Shown: piece by piece, positions 57,205 to 63,615 of the stretch
Layout of the letters: each line of letters opens with the position of its first letter
Numbering within the stretch: the stretch's first letter is position 1
Virus record (IMG/VR): IMGVR_UViG_3300027699_000001
Span: 1-63,615 of that record
Direction: 5' to 3' (one strand)
Length of the DNA: 63,615 bases
Origin: a virus
Made by a program: the position numbers and the translations under genes
The notes under the pieces: model-generated
What the model was told of the DNA's origin: nothing
Database searches by the model: none
Seen by the model: only the letters and a program-made list of their open reading frames with translations

Positions 57205-58167
57205 ATGGCAGATCCAAAGAAATTTGAAGAAATGCTTGAACGCCTAATTAATGAAGATAAAGCAGGTGCAGAAGAGCTTTTCCATGAAATCGTAGTTGAG
57301 AAATCACGCGAAATTTATGAAACACTTTTAGAAAAAGATCTAGAAGATGATGAAGAAGTTGATGAAACTTCTAAAGAAGATGACGACGATGTCGAAGAAG
57401 CTTCCAAAAAAGACGATGACGAAGTTGAAGAAGCTTCTGATTCCGACGATGACGACGAAGTTGATGAAGATTTTGATCTAGACGAATTTGAAATTGACGC
57501 CGATGTAGATGCCGATGCACCAGTACTAGGAAGCGACGAAGACGCAACCGATGATATGATGGCTGACGTTGAAATGCCTGATGAAGAAGGTGAAGAAGGC
57601 GGCGAAGAAGAAATTGAAGATCGTGTAGAAGACCTTGAAGACGCACTTGACGAGTTAAAAGCTGAATTTGAAGAGCTAATGGCTGGTGATGCAGGCGGCG
57701 AAGAAGGCGAAGAAGAAATGGGAGACGAAGAAGGTGCAGAAATGGAACTACCTGGTGAAGACGATGCCGGAATGGAAGTAGAACCAGAAGAAGCTATTGA
57801 AGTACCTACTGAAGCTGTAGAAGATGACGAAGACGAAGTTGAAGAATCAAAAGCTCCGATGTCTGATACAGAGCAGATGCGCGAATATGTTGAAAAAGTA
57901 ACAGCATCAATGGGCGATGACGGTGCAAACACCAAGTCCGTAGTAGCTGGTGCAAATGACATGGGCGGTTCTGCAAAAAACTTGGCACAAGGTAAAGAAG
58001 AAAGCGGACGTTCTGCTCCTTCTACTACTGAAGAAGACTTTGATAACGTAAACGTTCCAGGTGGAAAGGCTGCTAAGTCATTGTCAAAAAATGCCAAAGG
58101 CCACGGCGCTGAGAAAAAAGGCGCAGGCGAAGAAGGTTCTACTAATAAAAAGTCAATTGTTGCTTAA
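57205..58167 (+). CDS. Highly acidic prohead-core-like protein
   Basis: In this 320-residue protein, roughly residues 45-220 are mostly Asp and Glu (runs such as DEEVDETSKEDDDDVEEASK). The first 40 residues are helical (KFEEMLERLINEDKAGAEEL) and the C-terminus is Gly/Lys/Ser-rich. It lies just before gp21 and gp22, where T4 encodes the core proteins gp67/gp68. Extreme acidity is typical of internal scaffold or core proteins that are degraded during maturation. It has a strong ribosome site (AAGGAG). Expression at high level is likely. Confidence 0.65.
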   Translation: MADPKKFEEMLERLINEDKAGAEELFHEIVVEKSREIYETLLEKDLEDDEEVDETSKEDDDDVEEASKKDDDEVEEASDSDDDDEVDEDFDLDEFEIDADVDADAPVLGSDEDATDDMMADVEMPDEEGEEGGEEEIEDRVEDLEDALDELKAEFEELMAGDAGGEEGEEEMGDEEGAEMELPGEDDAGMEVEPEEAIEVPTEAVEDDEDEVEESKAPMSDTEQMREYVEKVTASMGDDGANTKSVVAGANDMGGSAKNLAQGKEESGRSAPSTTEEDFDNVNVPGGKAAKSLSKNAKGHGAEKKGAGEEGSTNKKSIVA

Positions 58168-58194
58168 TTAGTGGAAGTAATTTAAGGATTTTGA

Positions 58195-58818
58195 ATGCGG
58201 AATTTATGTGAGACCTTAACATTCGATCAAGCACAGATGGTCGTTGAATCTGCCAATGAAGGCAAAGACCTTTTTATGAAAGGAATTTGTATTCAAGGAG
58301 GTGTACGCAATGCTAATCAGCGTGTATATCCCGTGAATGAAATTGGTAGGGCTGTCAAAACCCTTAACGATCAAGTGACGGGCGGATATTCGGTTTTAGG
58401 TGAAGTCGATCATCCAGAAGGACTTAATATTAATTTAGATCGTGTAAGCCATATGATCCAGGAAATGTGGATGGATGGCCCAAACGGTTATGGGAAATTA
58501 AAAATACTACCTACCCCGATGGGACAACTAGTTCAAACAATGCTTGAAAGCGGAGTTAAATTAGGCGTTTCATCGCGCGGTAGTGGTAATGTTACAGAAG
58601 ACGGTTCGGGAGAAGTTTCCGAATTTGAAATTATTACTGTTGATGTTGTGGCTCAGCCCAGCGCACCAGGTGCATATCCTACTGCAATTTATGAACAATT
58701 AATGAATTCTAGGGGAGGATATCAGGCATACGAATTAGCAAAGGCAACAAGACACGATACAAAGGCCCAAAAGTATTTAAAAGAATCGCTGATTAACTTA
58801 ATCGGTCGACTCCAATAA
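58195..58818 (+). CDS. gp21: Prohead core protease gp21
   Basis: This 207-residue protease has GEVDHPEGLNINLDRVSHMI with the catalytic His, and KLGVSSRGSGNV with the catalytic Ser, typical of the T4 gp21/herpesvirus-assemblin fold. It digests the scaffold and trims head proteins after L/I-x-E. The length equals that of T4 gp21 (212). Start ATG with AAGGA upstream. Next gene: scaffold gp22. Confidence 0.92.
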   Translation: MRNLCETLTFDQAQMVVESANEGKDLFMKGICIQGGVRNANQRVYPVNEIGRAVKTLNDQVTGGYSVLGEVDHPEGLNINLDRVSHMIQEMWMDGPNGYGKLKILPTPMGQLVQTMLESGVKLGVSSRGSGNVTEDGSGEVSEFEIITVDVVAQPSAPGAYPTAIYEQLMNSRGGYQAYELAKATRHDTKAQKYLKESLINLIGRLQ

Positions 58819-58833
58819 CTAGGAGAAATAAAC

Positions 58834-59964
58834 ATGTTGGATGCACTAAAAACTCTATTTGAAAACGATGTTGTTTCAGAAGAAGTGCGCCGCGAGATCG
58901 AGGAAGCATGGGAAGCAAAGGTAAAAGAAAATCGCCTTGCTGTTACTGCTGAACTTCGTGAAGAGTTTGCTCAGAAATATGAACATGATAAGCATGTAAT
59001 GGTGGAAGCTATTGATGCTTTGGTTTCTGAGAAATTAGCAGAAGAAATGAAAGAGTTTGCAGATGATCGCAAACAATTAGCTGAAGCTAAAGCAAAATAT
59101 GCAGTAGCAATGCGTGAAAATGCAATTGTACTCAAAGAATTTGTTTTAAATTCATTAGCTAAAGAAGTTTCTGAACTACACGAAGATCAAAAAATAATGG
59201 CTAACAACTTTTCAAAACTCGAGGAATTTGTGGTAGACTCCTTAGCTAATGAAATAGCTGAGTTTTACGAAGACAAAAAAGACGTGGCAGAAACTAAGGT
59301 ACGCCTTATTAAAGATGCCAAAAAACACTTGACTAAAGTTAAAGAAAACTTTATTCAACACAGTGCAAAAACAGTATCTAAAACAGTTGACAAAGCCCTA
59401 CGTGGCGAAATTACTCAACTTAAAAATGATATTGAAGTTGCACGTAGAAATGATTTTGGACGTAAAGTCTTTGAAGCATTTGCAAATGAATATGCCGGAA
59501 GTTATTTAAATAAAAAATCCGAAACTGCTAAACTTTTAAAAGTTATTAATACAAAAGATAAGCAACTAGCAGAAGCAAAAACATTTGCTGTAAAAGCTAA
59601 GAAGGTAGTGGAAGCACAAGAGAGACAAAAAGACTCACTTATCGAAACTGCAAAGCGTAAAGAAATTATGAATGGTTTAATTGCACCATTGAGCAAACCT
59701 CAACAAGAAATTATGACAGACTTACTGGAAAGTATTCAAACTAGCAGACTACAGTCACAGTTTGAAAAATATTTGCCAACAGTTATTGATGGCGAAGCAC
59801 CAGAAAAGCAGAAGAAGGCTAAATTGATAGAAGGCAAAGAAATTACAGGCAACAGAGAAATAGTAAAAACTAGTAAAACAGTAGACGATTCAAATGTCAT
59901 TGATATTAAACGTTTAGCTGGACTTATTCCAGCCGGCGAGACTCGTTTAGCTGGGATAAATTAA
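58834..59964 (+). CDS. gp22: Prohead scaffold protein gp22
   Basis: This 376-residue protein is almost wholly helical and charged, with coiled-coil stretches (VKENRLAVTAELREEFAQKY; KSETAKLLKVINTKDKQLAE) and a C-terminal VDDSNVIDIKRLAGLIPAGE. It lies between gp21 and gp23, the fixed T4 order. It forms the internal core that shapes the capsid and is then degraded. It is longer than T4 gp22 (269), with an extra repeat-like segment (VLKEFVLNSLAKEVSELHED / KLEEFVVDSLANEIAEFYED). The ribosome site is AGGAG. Confidence 0.9.
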   Translation: MLDALKTLFENDVVSEEVRREIEEAWEAKVKENRLAVTAELREEFAQKYEHDKHVMVEAIDALVSEKLAEEMKEFADDRKQLAEAKAKYAVAMRENAIVLKEFVLNSLAKEVSELHEDQKIMANNFSKLEEFVVDSLANEIAEFYEDKKDVAETKVRLIKDAKKHLTKVKENFIQHSAKTVSKTVDKALRGEITQLKNDIEVARRNDFGRKVFEAFANEYAGSYLNKKSETAKLLKVINTKDKQLAEAKTFAVKAKKVVEAQERQKDSLIETAKRKEIMNGLIAPLSKPQQEIMTDLLESIQTSRLQSQFEKYLPTVIDGEAPEKQKKAKLIEGKEITGNREIVKTSKTVDDSNVIDIKRLAGLIPAGETRLAGIN

Positions 59965-59974
59965 GGAGAAAATA

Positions 59975-61144
59975 ATGTCAGAACTACTAGAAAGTCGCTG
60001 GCAGGATACCAAAGGTGCCCTTCTTGAAGGCCTTATAGGCACAAAGAAAGCCGTTATGGCAACTACTCTGGAAAATACTCGTAAGTATTTGTCAGAAGCT
60101 GCTACTGGTGGCGCTACTTCTGCCGGAAATGTCGCAACTCTTAACAGAGTTATTTTACCCGTTATTAGACGTGTAATGCCAACCGTTATTGCTAACGAAT
60201 TAGTTGGTGTTCAGCCTATGACAGGTCCCGTGGGACAAATCCACACTCTGCGTGTTCGCTATAGCGACACCAATGATAATGTAGTAGCTGGTGAGGAAGC
60301 ACTTTCCCCATTCAAGATTGCTACAGCATATTCAGGTACTGGTACAGACCCAGCAGGCGTTGCAGATGCAACGGCTACGTTAGAAGGGTCAGCTGGTCGA
60401 AGAATGTCAATCCAGATCATGAAGCAAACTGTTGAAGCAAAAACTCGTAAGTTGTCAGCTCGCTGGACTTTTGAGGCTGCTCAGGATGCACAATCACAGC
60501 ATGGTATTGACGTTGAAGCAGAAATTATGGCTGCTTTAGCACAAGAAATTACCGCTGAAATTGATCAGGAAGTTCTCAATAGCCTAGGTACCCTAGCTGG
60601 TACGGCTGCTGAAACATATGACCAAGCTGCTGTAAGTGGTACTGCTACTTTTGTTGGTGATGAACATGCTGCTTTAGCTGTTCAAATCAATCGCGTTAGC
60701 AATTTAATTGCACAACGTACACGTCGCGGTGCAGGTAACTGGTGTGTTGTTAGCCCATTTGCGTTAACAATTCTACAGTCTGCAACAACTTCAGCTTTTG
60801 CACGTACCACAGAAGGTACTTTTGAAGCTCCAACTAACACAAAGTTAGTAGGTACTTTGAATAGTGCAATGAAAGTATATGTTAACACATATGCTGCTGA
60901 TAGTGCCGACGTATTGGTTGGTTATAAAGGTTCAAGCGAATCTGATGCTGCTGCATTCTATTGCCCATACATCCCATTGATGTCAAGCGGTGTAGTGTTA
61001 GATCCTAGTTCATTCGAGCCAGTCGTATCATTTATGACACGATATGGTTACGTTGAGCTTTCTAACTCAGCAAGTTCGCTAGGTAATGCTGCTGATTACT
61101 TGAGTAAAGTAGCAATTACTAACGCTAACGTTAGCTTCCAGTAA
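59975..61144 (+). CDS. gp23: Major capsid protein gp23
   Basis: This 389-residue protein has MSELLESRWQDTKGALLEGL at the N-terminus and GNVATLNRVILPVIRRVMPT, MTGPVGQIHTLRVRYSDTND and RTRRGAGNWCVVSPFALTIL downstream, all hallmarks of gp23 in marine T4-like phages. A gp21 cleavage site is visible as KYLSE/AATGG, between E41 and A42, which would remove the N-terminal propeptide. It is shorter than T4 gp23 (521), as in cyanophages. It has an ideal ribosome site (AAGGAGAAAATA) and a strong terminator about 35 bases after the stop. Confidence 0.95.
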   Translation: MSELLESRWQDTKGALLEGLIGTKKAVMATTLENTRKYLSEAATGGATSAGNVATLNRVILPVIRRVMPTVIANELVGVQPMTGPVGQIHTLRVRYSDTNDNVVAGEEALSPFKIATAYSGTGTDPAGVADATATLEGSAGRRMSIQIMKQTVEAKTRKLSARWTFEAAQDAQSQHGIDVEAEIMAALAQEITAEIDQEVLNSLGTLAGTAAETYDQAAVSGTATFVGDEHAALAVQINRVSNLIAQRTRRGAGNWCVVSPFALTILQSATTSAFARTTEGTFEAPTNTKLVGTLNSAMKVYVNTYAADSADVLVGYKGSSESDAAAFYCPYIPLMSSGVVLDPSSFEPVVSFMTRYGYVELSNSASSLGNAADYLSKVAITNANVSFQ

Positions 61145-61178
61145 AATGTAAGTTAACAGTTACTTAGGTAACAGAATT

Positions 61179-61208
61179 AAGAGTGACTTCGGTCACTCTT
61201 TTTTTTGG
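61179..61208 (+). terminator. Strong intrinsic terminator after gp23
   Basis: AAGAGTGAC, TTCG, GTCACTCTT form a perfect 9-bp stem with a UUCG tetraloop, followed by a T run and a second T-rich stretch. It closes the head operon. A smaller hairpin (GTTAC-TTAG-GTAAC) precedes it. Confidence 0.93.
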
Positions 61209-61226
61209 TTTTTTTTCCAAAATAGG

Positions 61227-61255
61227 TTGACAAACTAATATAGATCATGTATATT
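61227..61255 (+). promoter_or_regulatory. Consensus sigma70-type promoter of a small RNA gene
   Basis: TTGACA (61227-61232), 17 bases, TATATT (61250-61255). The start is expected near 61262. The bases before the -35 box match those of the promoter at 10717 (ATAGGTTGACA). It is isolated from the upstream operon by the strong terminator. Confidence 0.8.
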
Positions 61256-61261
61256 AGTACT

Positions 61262-61508
61262 TGTAATGAGGACGCTCATTACACGGGTTGCAGGGAAGAG
61301 GTGTAGTCGAAGCACCGAACCTGGCTTGTCAGGGGTAGTACCCAGGGGCCTACTCGAAAGAGAACGGTTTCACATTGTGCCTACTAGCACAGGACAAGGC
61401 GTTGCCGCAAAATCGAACAAGGGATTTGGACGGCAGCTGGAGGTAATCCCAAGTCCTTCACCCACCTTTTTTAGAAAGGGCCTAGTACTATTTTGTACTA
61501 GGCTTTTT
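61262..61508 (+). ncRNA. Free-standing structured small RNA, family unknown
   Basis: A transcript of about 245 bases is bounded by a consensus promoter and an intrinsic terminator. It is GC-rich (33 of 60 bases in 61321-61380) in an AT-rich genome. Stems: 61262-61270 with 61275-61283 (9 bp, GACG loop, at the very 5' end); 61284-61289 with 61318-61323; inside it 61300-61304 with 61312-61316; 61376-61380 with 61387-61391; and 61401-61407 with 61431-61437 (7 bp) enclosing 61410-61414 with 61423-61427. It is not tRNA, and I see no tmRNA, RNase P or 6S features. An open frame across it (61266-61547) spans the terminator and resembles no protein. Confidence 0.75.
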
Positions 61509-61512
61509 CTTT
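61480..61512 (+). terminator. Intrinsic terminator of the small RNA
   Basis: GCCTAGTAC, six-base loop TATTTT, GTACTAGGC form a perfect 9-bp stem followed by TTTTTCTTT. Confidence 0.92.
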
Positions 61513-61557
61513 ATTCCTTTCTCAAAAAATCATTGCATACACATTAGTTCTTTGTAT

Positions 61558-61565
61558 GATAAATA
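61558..61565 (+). promoter_or_regulatory. Late promoter motif GATAAATA
   Basis: This plus-strand motif lies between the small RNA terminator and the next virion gene. The predicted leader is about 32 bases before the ATG at 61603. Confidence 0.55.
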
Positions 61566-61602
61566 CTTTATCAATGAGAGTATACCGCATTAGGATTAAA
61601 TA

Positions 61603-62640
61603 ATGTCAAAAATTTTAAGAGTAGGAAACGGCGACTATAAAATTTTAGTTAAACAAGGAGGTAGTATCACGTTAGATACTACTGATAATGCCCTTGATAA
61701 AACCGGAACAGTTGTAGTTACTGGTAATTTAGAAATTAAAGGAACAACAACCACTGTTGATTCTACCATAGTTACCATTGCAGATAATATTATTGTTCTT
61801 TCTAAAGATAATGTTGCTGCTGGAATTCCTGCTAGTTTAAATTATAGAAGTGGAATAGAAATAGAAAGAGGAAGTTTATTAAATTCCCGTGTAGTATATG
61901 ATGAACAAATAAATTGGACAACAGGTGGTTCTTCAGGTGCAGGAACTTTTACTTTTGAACAAGGAGTTACAACAATTCCTATTAAAGCAAGTGGAATGTT
62001 AAATTCAGGTAGTATCTATTTACAACCCACAGGCGGAACTGTATCTGTAACAAATACTACAAATTATGAAGAACGAGTATATTTTTATGACGGCGGCGTA
62101 GTAACTGATCCTGGAGATGGAATTGTTATAAGAGATGACGACCATTTACCTAATGCAAAAGGTATAGCAGATTATGTAACTTATATTTTAGCCCAAGGTG
62201 CATTTCAAGATAGGATAGAAGAAGGTGCTTATGGGGACGAAACATATGTAGAAACTAAAGATTTTAGTGAAACAGGATTAGAAAGTAATGTAGAAATTGG
62301 CGTAGATGGTAATGCAGTAGGTAACTTTTATTCTAATAGAATAGACTTATTTGATGTAAGAATTGATGCAAATCGAATCTCATCAACAGCTAGTAACCAA
62401 AACTTAATACTAAGTGCTCCTGGTACAGGAACAGTCCAAATTACAGATATTTTAGAAATGTCAGAAACGCCTCATGCTGATGATGTTTCGATTGATCCTG
62501 GAACCCCTTCAGACGGAATAAAAGTTTATTCTAAAACACAAGCAGGCGGCGGCACAGGATTATATTTCGCAAATAAAAGTGCAACCGCCGACGAAATAAT
62601 AAGTAGAAATAGAGCATTAATTTTTAGTATGATATTCTAA
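61603..62640 (+). CDS. Fibre/virion structural protein
   Basis: In this 345-residue beta-rich protein, the N-terminal half contains the fibre repeat GTVVVTGNLEIKGTTTTVDS then IVTIADNIIVLSKDNVAAG. The C-terminus ends EIISRNRALIFSMIF, an ending I know from other marine phage virion proteins found after gp23. It has an AGGA ribosome site and its own late promoter. The location in the virion is unknown; fibre or head-decoration roles are both possible. Confidence 0.65.
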   Translation: MSKILRVGNGDYKILVKQGGSITLDTTDNALDKTGTVVVTGNLEIKGTTTTVDSTIVTIADNIIVLSKDNVAAGIPASLNYRSGIEIERGSLLNSRVVYDEQINWTTGGSSGAGTFTFEQGVTTIPIKASGMLNSGSIYLQPTGGTVSVTNTTNYEERVYFYDGGVVTDPGDGIVIRDDDHLPNAKGIADYVTYILAQGAFQDRIEEGAYGDETYVETKDFSETGLESNVEIGVDGNAVGNFYSNRIDLFDVRIDANRISSTASNQNLILSAPGTGTVQITDILEMSETPHADDVSIDPGTPSDGIKVYSKTQAGGGTGLYFANKSATADEIISRNRALIFSMIF

Positions 62641-62651
62641 GAGGAAACAAA

Positions 62652-63014
62652 ATGGCAATTATCAATTATCAACTAACCACAGCGCAACTAAATGCAGTGA
62701 CAGTACCTGCTGCGAAACAGTATGCAATTACAAATATAATGGTTTGTAATACATACGATCCAACAGGAGGAAGTCCAGAGCTTCATGATGCAACTTTTAC
62801 AATGCATTTAATTCCAGATGGTGATTCGTTGACAAATGCGGTAACAACTGTTATTAAAGTCCTTTCATTACCTGCAGGAGAAACATTTACATTCGATTCA
62901 GAAAAAATCGTTTTAGGAGCAGGAGATATGTTATCTTTTACTGCTACTTCAGAAACTCCTCCGGGTGCTGGACTTACAGACTTAGCAGTTACAGTTAGTT
63001 ATTTGGAAGTTTAA
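62652..63014 (+). CDS. Small beta-rich virion protein
   Basis: This 120-residue protein has a beta-sandwich-like pattern (QYAITNIMVCNTYDPTGGSP; ATFTMHLIPDGDSLTNAVTT; VLGAGDMLSFTATSETPPGA). Such short proteins recur beside fibre genes in marine phages and may be decoration or fibre-associated subunits. The ribosome site AGAGGA is good. The next gene starts one base after the stop codon. Confidence 0.6.
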   Translation: MAIINYQLTTAQLNAVTVPAAKQYAITNIMVCNTYDPTGGSPELHDATFTMHLIPDGDSLTNAVTTVIKVLSLPAGETFTFDSEKIVLGAGDMLSFTATSETPPGAGLTDLAVTVSYLEV

Positions 63015-63015
63015 T

Positions 63016-63615
63016 ATGCGTTTAATAAAAGCTCAAAATACAAACTTGAGAACTATTTACGGTAAAGGCGTTAAGTATGACGTAGATGATCAAGTTATAA
63101 TTGATAGCACAAACACTGTTCTTATGCCTAAAGGAACTACAGCACAACGTCCTACATCTCCAAATAACGGACATGTTAGGTACAATACTGATGATAACCA
63201 ATTAGAAGCATATCAAAATGGTGCCTGGAGAGAAATTCGTTTCAAAGAACCTAATCAAGATCCTAGCATTGTACAACAAAACTTAGGTAATGGTGATGCA
63301 ACTATTGTACTTTTTGGTCCATTAGATAGTCAAGATACCGATTATCCTGCGCCCGCAGCAGCTCAAAATGTTCTTGTATTTGTAGAAAATGTTTTTCAAG
63401 TATCTACTACTAACTACACTCTTGTACAAAATCCTTCTACAACTAACACTGGACAAGAAGTTGTAGCAGGTGCATTTGTAGTATCCACAGAATATATTAT
63501 TACAGTAACAGGAACAACAGACTTCACTCTTATAGGTGCAGCCAATAGTAACGTAGGTACAGTGTTTACAGCAACCGGTGCAGGTTCTGGCGACGGCGAA
63601 GCAAGACCTACTGGT
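63016..63615 (+). CDS. Partial fibre-type structural protein (N-terminus, runs off window)
   Basis: An open frame runs from the ATG at 63016 to the window edge: 200 residues with no stop. It starts MRLIKAQNTNLRTIYGKGVK and contains AQRPTSPNNGHVRYNTDDNQ followed by LEAYQNGAWREI, the usual attachment-type motif of phage fibres. Then come NVLVFVENVFQVSTTNYTLV and a TDFTLIGAANSNVGTVFTAT module, common in large marine fibre proteins. The true length is unknown. Confidence 0.75.
   Translation, partial: MRLIKAQNTNLRTIYGKGVKYDVDDQVIIDSTNTVLMPKGTTAQRPTSPNNGHVRYNTDDNQLEAYQNGAWREIRFKEPNQDPSIVQQNLGNGDATIVLFGPLDSQDTDYPAPAAAQNVLVFVENVFQVSTTNYTLVQNPSTTNTGQEVVAGAFVVSTEYIITVTGTTDFTLIGAANSNVGTVFTATGAGSGDGEARPTG

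Noticed and set aside
57315-58097. 260-codon Ser-rich open frame on the minus strand
   Set aside because: It is the mirror of the Asp/Glu-rich codons (GAN) of the acidic core protein; such complementary frames stay open by composition alone.
61266-61547. Open frame of 93 codons across the small RNA
   Set aside because: It runs through the predicted hairpins and the intrinsic terminator, lacks a ribosome site and has an amino-acid composition unlike any neighbour. The RNA interpretation explains the region better.
1-63615. tRNA genes, CRISPR arrays, insertion sequences, integrase or reverse transcriptase
   Set aside because: I read through the gaps and found no cloverleaf, spaced repeat array, transposase, integrase or retroelement signature. 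A tRNAscan run on the two RNA regions would settle the tRNA point.

Overview
This window is a piece of a T4-like marine myovirus genome. It is AT-rich, and its genes are tightly packed and often overlap by 1, 4, 8 or 11 bases. The core genes identify it: baseplate wedge gp6, gp25 and gp53; a gp5-like central spike; a PAAR tip protein; a tube-cap protein; late sigma factor gp55; the recombination pair gp47/gp46; portal gp20; prohead protease gp21; scaffold gp22; and major capsid gp23. The general look recalls cyanophages and SAR11 or other alphaproteobacterial phages. There are no photosynthesis genes here, so the host cannot be fixed from this window.

Layout. Positions 1-10661 (minus strand) hold a compact accessory operon: glycosyltransferase-like proteins, an SGNH-like protein, three radical SAM proteins and small unknown proteins. 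It has one consensus sigma70-type promoter with a palindrome over its start site. Positions 10719-18740 (minus) hold two pairs or groups of paralogous fibre-type virion proteins, one with a tail-collar domain. Positions 18761-34150 (minus) are a single open gene for a 5129-residue virion protein. Positions 34168-43911 (minus) are the baseplate, hub and tail-tip block. A divergent intergenic region near 43950 carries a second consensus promoter. From there the plus strand carries gp55, gp47, a GNAT-like gene, gp46, a small conserved gene and a GIY-YIG endonuclease (43991-48750). A gene-free stretch (48751-49135) looks like a structured RNA. Then come small unknown genes, a repeat-bearing membrane protein, a gp26-like hub protein (minus), and the tape-measure and head operon ending in gp23 (52005-61144). 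After a strong terminator lies a free-standing RNA gene with its own promoter and terminator (61227-61512), followed by more virion proteins up to the window edge.

How the parts fit. gp55 is made from a host-type promoter and is expected to direct late transcription. NATAAATA late-promoter motifs occur repeatedly just upstream of virion genes on both strands. gp21 should mature gp23, at an LSE/A site, and possibly the membrane protein at 49405, whose N-terminus carries several LxE sites. gp46/47 support recombination-dependent replication.

The least explained items are the two GC-rich RNA loci, one of which can pair with the conserved 3' end of 16S rRNA; the radical SAM/glycosyltransferase operon; and the giant tail gene. 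All assignments come from reading the sequence and from memory of the families. No database search was run.
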